A DNA stretch of 9,768 nucleotides from Treponema sp. (GTDB taxonomy: Bacteria; Spirochaetota; Spirochaetia; Treponematales; Breznakiellaceae), in assembly GCA_031276615.1 (NCBI GenBank), contig JAISND010000017.1:1-9768 (forward strand), written 5' to 3'. The notes below the pieces were generated by a model that was given only the letters and a program-made list of their open reading frames with translations, searched no databases and had not been told where the DNA came from. Positions 6,376 to 9,768 of the stretch are shown in pieces. Numbering within the stretch: position 1 is the stretch's first letter; each line of letters opens with the position of its first letter. A program made the position numbers and the translations under genes.

Positions 6376-6895
6376 TACCGTGTTTGTTCAGCCCGGGGGA
6401 GCGCTCCCCATGCCCGTGCCGCCGGTTACGGGCGAAGAACTCTTCAGCGTCCTTCCCCACAGGGGGAAGATGTTTCTCATCAGCCGTATACTGGATTACA
6501 GCGTCCAGGGGCGCAGCCTCAGGTCCGAATATGATATTACCGAAGGCTGCCTTTTTTACGATCCCCTTATCGGGGGGGTTCCTTCCTGGGCAAGTTTTGA
6601 ATTTATGGCCCAGGCCGTTTCCGCCCTTTCGGGTTTAACCGGACGCTTTTTCGGAAAACCTCCGCTGCTGGGATTCATCCTCAGCGTTTTATCGCTGGAG
6701 ACAAGGCTTCCGTTCTTCAGGGCCGGAAGCGTGATACAGGTGCAAATCGCCGAAGAAGTCAAAATGGATTCCGTTTCTACCTTCCGCTGCCGGACCAGCC
6801 TTGACGGCTCAATCGCCGCGGGAGCAAAACTGACGGTGATGGATGTGGAAGATCCTTCGGTGTTTTTTAAAAAGGACAATCATGGAAAACAATAA
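6368..6895 (+). CDS. apeP: 3-Hydroxyacyl-ACP dehydratase, hotdog fold (ApeP-like)
   Basis: A 175-residue FabA/FabZ-related hotdog protein that would remove water from 3-hydroxyacyl-ACP to form each conjugated double bond. The L-P-H-R-G-K-M motif (29-35) starts the domain. The central-helix motif F-E78-F-M-A-Q carries the presumed acidic catalytic residue. The canonical G-H-F-P histidine motif is absent; the equivalent stretch reads I-G-G-V-P-S-W (68-74). This agrees with my recollection of ApeP-type subunits, which work as a heterodimer with ApeI, so a partner upstream of the window probably completes the active site. ATG 6368 overlaps the KS stop by eight bases and the 3' end overlaps the ketoreductase gene by 14 bases, so the three genes look translationally coupled. 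Confidence 0.87.
   Translation: MSDTVFVQPGGALPMPVPPVTGEELFSVLPHRGKMFLISRILDYSVQGRSLRSEYDITEGCLFYDPLIGGVPSWASFEFMAQAVSALSGLTGRFFGKPPLLGFILSVLSLETRLPFFRAGSVIQVQIAEEVKMDSVSTFRCRTSLDGSIAAGAKLTVMDVEDPSVFFKKDNHGKQ
6871..6876 (+). promoter_or_regulatory. Ribosome binding site that fixes the ketoreductase start
   Basis: AAAGGA lies five bases before ATG 6882. The longer in-frame ATG at 6843 would add 13 residues (M-W-K-I-L-R-C and on) before the Rossmann strand, unlike FabG proteins, so 6882 is preferred. Confidence 0.75.
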
Positions 6896-7610
6896 AAGGG
6901 TACTGGTTACCGGAGCGGACAGGGGGATAGGACGCGCCATTGCGCTGGCGGCTTCGGCGGCGGGTTATTCGATCCTGGCGCATTACCGCCGGAACGAGGA
7001 AGGGGCGAAATCGCTGGAAGCGGAGATCCGTTCGGGCGGCGGGGAAGCAGAGCTTGTCCGTTTTGACGTGTCCGTGCGGGAAGAATGTAAAAGGGAGCTT
7101 GAAGCCCGCGTTGAAAAGTACGGCGCGTTCTGGGGCATTGTCTGCAACGCGGGCATTTGCGCCGATAACGCCTTTCCGGCGCTTACCGGGGAAGAATGGG
7201 ATTCGGTTATCCATACCAATCTGGACGGTTTTTACAACGTGCTTCACCCGCTTGTAATGCCCATGGCGCGCAAAAAGCGGGGAAGGATAATAAGCATCGC
7301 CTCGGTGGCGGGCATTATAGGCAACAGGGGACAGGTGAATTACAGCGCTTCAAAGGCGGGGATTGCCGGAGCGACAAAAGCCCTGGCCGTGGAACTGGCA
7401 AGCCGTTCCATAACGGTAAACTGCGTGGCTCCGGGACTCGTTGAAACCAACATGACAGAAAAGGCCAACCTGGACATGATAATGCCCATGATCCCCATGG
7501 GCAGAATCGGCAGGGCCGGGGAGGTCGCGTCCCTCGTGGTATTCCTCCTTTCCGAAGGCGCTTCTTACATTACCCGCCAGGTTATCGCGGTTGACGGGGG
7601 GCTTGTATAA
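6882..7610 (+). CDS. apeQ: 3-Ketoacyl-ACP reductase, SDR family, FabG-like (ApeQ-like)
   Basis: A 242-residue classical short-chain dehydrogenase, the normal FabG length. The Rossmann motif T10-G-A-D-R-G-I-G17 binds NADP(H), N89-A-G is the structural motif, and the catalytic set is Ser141, Tyr154 and Lys158 (Y-S-A-S-K). The G-N-R-G-Q-V-N-Y stretch and the final V-D-G-G-L-V are hallmark FabG segments. It would reduce the 3-keto group after each condensation and hand 3-hydroxyacyl-ACP to the dehydratase encoded just upstream. With no enoyl reductase nearby, the chain stays unsaturated. The start overlaps the dehydratase gene by 14 bases and the stop overlaps the next ATG by one base (TAATG). 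Confidence 0.94.
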   Translation: MENNKRVLVTGADRGIGRAIALAASAAGYSILAHYRRNEEGAKSLEAEIRSGGGEAELVRFDVSVREECKRELEARVEKYGAFWGIVCNAGICADNAFPALTGEEWDSVIHTNLDGFYNVLHPLVMPMARKKRGRIISIASVAGIIGNRGQVNYSASKAGIAGATKALAVELASRSITVNCVAPGLVETNMTEKANLDMIMPMIPMGRIGRAGEVASLVVFLLSEGASYITRQVIAVDGGLV

Positions 7611-8848
7611 TGGGAAGCGGAGTGAAGAGAAGGGTTGTGGTTACCGGGGGCGGCGTTGTAAGCTCCCTGGGATCGGAACCGGAAGATATTTTCAGAACGC
7701 TGAAGGAGGGGAAAAACCGCGTCCGCGTCATGGACGCCTGGGATATGTATCCCCAGATGAATACCCGCCTCGCGGCGCCGGTTGATTTTGTCATGCCCGA
7801 TTATCCCCGCAAAAAGATCCGCGGCATGGGAAGGGTGAGCCGGCTTGCGCTGGTCGCGGCTGACAGTGCCGTCCGGTGCGCGGGCCTTGAAAACTCGGGC
7901 GAATTCGGCGGCGGCCGTTTCGGCATTGCCTTCGGTTCGTCCATGAGCAGCGTGGAATCCATGCTGGACATTTACGGCATGCTTATCCATAACGAGATGA
8001 AGAATATCAACGCCACTACCTATATCAAGGCGATGCCCCAGACCTGCGCGGCGAACATCGAGGTCTTTTACGGCCTGACCGGAAGGCTTATCACCACCAA
8101 CACGGCCTGTACATCGGGCAGCATAGCCATAGGTTACGCCTATGAGGCGATACAGAGGGGGCTTCAGGATATCATGATAGCCGGCGGCGCCGACGAGCTT
8201 TCAGCGGTGGACGCCGCCATTTTCGACACCCTCTTCGCGGCCAGCACCAGAAACGGCAGCCCCGAAAAAACCCCCGCCGCATATGACAAAAGCCGCGACG
8301 GGCTTGTGGTGGGGGAAGGCGCGGGCGCCCTTATCCTTGAAGAGTACGGGCACGCCTTAAAGCGGGGCGCGAATATTTACGCCGAAATAATCGGCTTCGG
8401 AACCAACCCCGACGGCACCCACATAACCCAGCCGAACCGCGCCACCATGGGCGTCGCCCTCGAGCTTGCCCTGGAGGACGCCGGTATCGGCCCCGGCGAT
8501 ATTGGCTATATCAACACCCACGGAACCGCGACCGAATCCGGGGACATTGCCGAAAGCTGGGCTACCTACGATGTTTTTAAGAGGGCTGTTCCGGTCAGTA
8601 CCCTGAAAAACTACACCGGCCACACCCTCGGCGCCTGCGGCGCGATCGAAGCCTGGGTTTCAATCAACATGATGAACCGGAACTGGTATATCCCGAACAT
8701 AAACCTCGTCGATCCTGATCCCCGGTGCGCGCCCCTGGACTACATAACCGGAAATGGCCGCGAGTTTGAAACGGATACCGTCATGTCAAACAATTTTGCC
8801 TTTGGCGGCATAAATACGTCCCTTATTTTCAGGAAACTGAAGGCCTGA
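7610..8848 (+). CDS. apeR: Beta-ketoacyl-ACP synthase, FabF-like (ApeR-like)
   Basis: A 412-residue ketosynthase with intact Cys167 (T-A-C-T-S-G), His304 (N-T-H-G-T-A-T), Lys333 and His338 (Y-T-G-H-T-L-G-A), plus the N-F-A-F-G-G-I-N loop at the C-terminus. The N-terminal part (W-D-M-Y-P-Q-M-N-T-R-L-A-A-P-V, then Y-P-R-K-K-I-R-G-M-G-R-V) is characteristic of the ApeR-type KS that closes APE operons and is clearly different from the first KS. ApeR is described as a homodimeric KS; a role in early or particular elongation steps is inferred. It starts at ATG 7610, overlapping the ketoreductase stop by one base. A GTG at 7622 is an alternative that removes four residues. It is the last gene of the cluster, followed by a palindrome and a tRNA promoter. 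Confidence 0.94.
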   Translation: MGSGVKRRVVVTGGGVVSSLGSEPEDIFRTLKEGKNRVRVMDAWDMYPQMNTRLAAPVDFVMPDYPRKKIRGMGRVSRLALVAADSAVRCAGLENSGEFGGGRFGIAFGSSMSSVESMLDIYGMLIHNEMKNINATTYIKAMPQTCAANIEVFYGLTGRLITTNTACTSGSIAIGYAYEAIQRGLQDIMIAGGADELSAVDAAIFDTLFAASTRNGSPEKTPAAYDKSRDGLVVGEGAGALILEEYGHALKRGANIYAEIIGFGTNPDGTHITQPNRATMGVALELALEDAGIGPGDIGYINTHGTATESGDIAESWATYDVFKRAVPVSTLKNYTGHTLGACGAIEAWVSINMMNRNWYIPNINLVDPDPRCAPLDYITGNGREFETDTVMSNNFAFGGINTSLIFRKLKA

Positions 8849-8887
8849 TGCCCCGAACCCGGCCTGGACAAAAATGAGAATTGCTGA

Positions 8888-8906
8888 AAGCGGCCCGGGG
8901 CCGCTT
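8888..8906. terminator. GC-rich palindrome after the last cluster gene
   Basis: AAGCGGCCC (8888-8896) and GGGCCGCTT (8898-8906) are perfect reverse complements around one G. As RNA this folds to about a 7 bp stem with a 5-base loop. It lies 40 bases past the ApeR-like stop and probably ends or shields the operon transcript. No T-run follows, so intrinsic termination is uncertain. Its last two bases are the first two of the following -35 box. Confidence 0.5.
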
Positions 8907-8933
8907 GACAATCGAGCTTAATATGCTTATATA
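8905..8933 (+). promoter_or_regulatory. Strong promoter for the tRNA
   Basis: A perfect TTGACA (8905-8910), a 17 bp spacer and TATATA (8928-8933). TATACT at 8932-8937 is an alternative -10 at a longer spacing. Initiation near 8940 would give a 5' leader of about 55 bases before the tRNA, to be cut by RNase P. The surrounding AT-rich stretch supports the call. Confidence 0.7.
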
Positions 8934-8993
8934 TACTTAGCTGCTATATGGAAGGAATACGCATAACGGAAACTACAGAAATGCAGGTTTTAC

Positions 8994-9067
8994 GGGCCTT
9001 TAGCTCAGTTGGTTAGAGCTGCGGACTCATAATCCGTAGGTCCCTGGTTCAAGTCCAGGAAGGCCCA
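8994..9067 (+). tRNA. tRNA with CAT anticodon, probably tRNA-Ile2 (lysidine type), else tRNA-Met
   Basis: A full cloverleaf can be drawn. Acceptor GGGCCTT (8994-9000) pairs with AAGGCCC (9060-9066), discriminator A at 9067. The D arm is GCTC/GAGC (9003-9019). The anticodon stem GCGGA/TCCGT (9021-9037) has loop CTCATAA with CAT at 9028-9030. The T arm is CCTGG/CCAGG (9043-9059) with loop TTCAAGT. CCA is not encoded. A CAT anticodon can mean Met or, after TilS converts C34 to lysidine, the AUA-reading tRNA-Ile2. The G-G-G-C-C-T acceptor and G-A-C-T-C-A-T-A-A-T-C context resemble tRNA-Ile2 more than elongator tRNA-Met. It is not an initiator, since the first acceptor pair is matched. Confidence 0.95.
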
Positions 9068-9293
9068 ACGCTAAGTTCTTGTATTATAAGGAATTAGCGA
9101 AAACAAGACCCAAAAAGGACACAAAAGAACACGGAAAAAAGGCATTTTTCCCTATATTAGTGAAAAATGTCCTTCCATTTTTCGGTAGTTTGACCTTTCT
9201 ATGTCCTTTCCCTTTTTCCCTGTCCCCATAGAACGCTAATTTACCCCCAGAACGCGCCAGAAAGGACGTTCCGGGGCAATAAGGAGCGTCTAT
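9068..9293. other. Non-coding AT-rich spacer with several inverted repeats
   Basis: This 226-base stretch between the tRNA and the HTH gene holds no convincing ORF. GC content falls sharply compared with the cluster. It contains a 12-position inverted repeat right after the tRNA (9069-9099), two short perfect hairpins (GGAAAAA/TTTTTCC at 9133-9151 and GAAAAATG/CATTTTTC at 9162-9183), and AACGCTAA at 9067-9074 and 9232-9239. GGACA/TGTCC segments recur on both strands. AAGGAG (9281-9286) is the ribosome binding site for the gene at 9294. No good promoter was found, so tRNA readthrough is possible. The layout resembles an attachment/regulatory region of an integrated element. Confidence 0.55.
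9069..9099. repeat. Inverted repeat abutting the tRNA 3' end
   Basis: CGCTAAGTTCTT (9069-9080) pairs with AAGGAATTAGCG (9088-9099): eleven of twelve positions pair (one G-T wobble) with one mismatch, around the 7-base loop GTATTAT. The outer six bases CGCTAA/TTAGCG are perfect. Beginning one base after the tRNA discriminator, it could be a tRNA 3' processing or termination hairpin, or a recombinase core site. Confidence 0.6.
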
Positions 9294-9629
9294 ATGGCGT
9301 ATCTTACCAAAGAGGACTTGATCCTCAAACTTACCCCCTACGGCGTGAAGTCCGCAGCGTCAATCAATCGCCTTGTCAGGGAACAGGGTCTCCCTGCCAA
9401 GTATCTTACCCCCCGAAAGGTCTTTTTTGAAGAGACCGAAGTTGATACCTGGCTGTCAAGGCGGTCATTGAGCGTGGCTCAATCCAATACTACCCATACC
9501 AAAATCATAAGATACCAACGAAAAAGGCGAAAAGGGGAAAATCCCGCCCAGGACGGCGAAAATTCACCCATTAGCGCTTCCGCTTCTCAATCGACCGAAA
9601 TAACACCTTTCAAGAAGCAGGAAGCGTAA
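9294..9629 (+). CDS. Small HTH DNA-binding protein, excisionase-like
   Basis: A 111-residue basic protein. Residues 3-57 look like the winged helix-turn-helix of excisionases, AlpA and MerR-like N-termini: L-T-K-E-D-L opens the first helix, a recognition-helix segment S-A-A-S-I-N-R-L-V-R follows near 19-28, then a wing (Y-L-T-P-R-K-V-F-F) and E-x-E-V-D-T-W-L at 47-54. The tail from about residue 70 is Lys/Arg-rich (Y-Q-R-K-R-R-K-G) and then polar, probably disordered. ATG 9294 has a good AAGGAG seven bases upstream. Codon use is more AT-rich than in the pigment cluster. Next to a tRNA, this suggests a recombination directionality factor or element regulator, but no integrase is in the window. 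The DNA-binding call is moderate and the Xis role is inferred. Confidence 0.65.
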   Translation: MAYLTKEDLILKLTPYGVKSAASINRLVREQGLPAKYLTPRKVFFEETEVDTWLSRRSLSVAQSNTTHTKIIRYQRKRRKGENPAQDGENSPISASASQSTEITPFKKQEA

Positions 9630-9640
9630 AGAACATTGAA

Positions 9641-9700
9641 TAGCGTTAAATAGCGTCCAACATTGTTTGTTGGACGCTATTTTCATTTAAGAGCGTCAAA
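9641..9700. repeat. Clustered TAGCGT-type direct repeats
   Basis: TAGCGTTAAA (9641-9650), TAGCGTCCAA (9651-9660) and GAGCGTCAAA (9691-9700) are three 10-base units sharing AGCGT; the first two are exactly tandem. The reverse-strand copy in the hairpin (9671-9680) adds a fourth. Spacing of one helical turn between the first two units suggests protein binding sites. Confidence 0.45.
9648..9682 (+). terminator. Rho-independent terminator after the HTH gene
   Basis: AAATAGCGTCCAAC (9648-9661) and GTTGGACGCTATTT (9669-9682) form a perfect 14 bp stem with a 7-base loop (ATTGTTT). TATTTTCATTT overlaps and follows the right arm and acts as the U-tract. It lies 19 bases past the HTH stop, and A-runs on its left make it partly bidirectional. 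Confidence 0.8.
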
Positions 9701-9714
9701 CAGGATTCAACAAA

Positions 9715-9768
9715 ATGAAAGAGAAGGAATTATCCTCAATCATAAACCAACTCAATAGACTGCTACTG
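9715..9768 (+). CDS. Start of a possible gene, cut by the window edge
   Basis: ATG 9715 opens a frame of 18 codons with no stop before the window ends. The residues M-K-E-K-E-L-S-S-I-I-N-Q-L-N-R-L-L-L suggest an amphipathic helix. AGGA (9702-9705) lies nine bases upstream and could serve as a weak ribosome binding site. It follows the terminator, so it would need its own promoter. No family can be named from this little sequence. Confidence 0.35.
   Translation, partial: MKEKELSSIINQLNRLLL

Noticed and set aside
6843..6881. ATG start extending the ketoreductase by 13 residues
   Set aside because: The extra residues do not resemble FabG N-termini, and ATG 6882 has AAAGGA five bases upstream.
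8994..9067. Initiator tRNA-fMet
   Set aside because: The acceptor stem is fully paired from its first position, and the anticodon stem lacks the three consecutive G-C pairs typical of initiators.
9190..9218. TTGACC as a -35 box for the HTH gene
   Set aside because: No acceptable -10 sequence occurs 16-18 bases downstream; the region there is TTTTTCCC.
9068..9290. CRISPR-like or tandem repeat array in the repeat-rich spacer
   Set aside because: The repeats are short inverted pairs and scattered 6-8 base motifs, with no regular repeat-spacer unit.

Overview
The window holds the right-hand part of an aryl polyene (APE) type pigment/lipid biosynthesis cluster, followed by a tRNA gene and what looks like the left edge of an accessory element. 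The host must be a Gram-negative, outer-membrane bacterium: there is a LolA-like periplasmic carrier, a lipoprotein with a clear lipobox, and an RND/MMPL exporter. The cluster is GC-rich (46 of 60 bases in 5581-5640), while sequence after the tRNA is much poorer in GC (19 of 60 bases in 9121-9180). No feature fixes the phylum. A spirochaete of the Treponema group would fit my general impression, but that is a weak guess.

Layout: 1-179 is the C-terminus of an LpxL/HtrB-like acyltransferase. At 261-3854 lie three overlapping genes: a hotdog thioesterase (ApeK-like), a LolA-like carrier (ApeL-like) and a 12-TM MMPL exporter (ApeM-like). At 3728-4480 a Sfp-type phosphopantetheinyl transferase sits on the opposite strand. 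Its 3' end overlaps the exporter gene by 127 bp, and its start codon is 3 bp from the start of the next plus-strand gene. At 4484-8848 lie five overlapping genes: a DUF3261-like lipoprotein (ApeN-like), ketosynthase (ApeO-like), dehydratase (ApeP-like), ketoreductase (ApeQ-like) and a second ketosynthase (ApeR-like). The order K-L-M-(PPTase)-N-O-P-Q-R matches my recollection of the order in characterised APE clusters.

How they work together: the PPTase arms acyl carrier proteins. An aryl-ACP starter is then extended on the ACP by condensation (KS), ketoreduction (FabG-like) and dehydration (hotdog), without enoyl reduction, giving a conjugated polyene. LolA-like, MMPL and lipoprotein components are thought to move the product to the outer membrane, and the acyltransferase probably attaches it to a lipid anchor. 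The ACPs, the starter acyl-ACP ligase, the partner dehydratase (ApeI) and the chain-length-factor KS (ApeC) are not in the window and should lie to the left of base 1.

8849-8993 carries a GC-rich palindrome and a strong promoter for a CAT-anticodon tRNA (8994-9067). Right of the tRNA are inverted repeats, recurrent TTAGCG/CGCTAA motifs, a small excisionase-like HTH gene (9294-9629), a strong terminator hairpin (9648-9682) and the first codons of another possible gene. This resembles one end of an element integrated at a tRNA. No integrase or second attachment site is visible.
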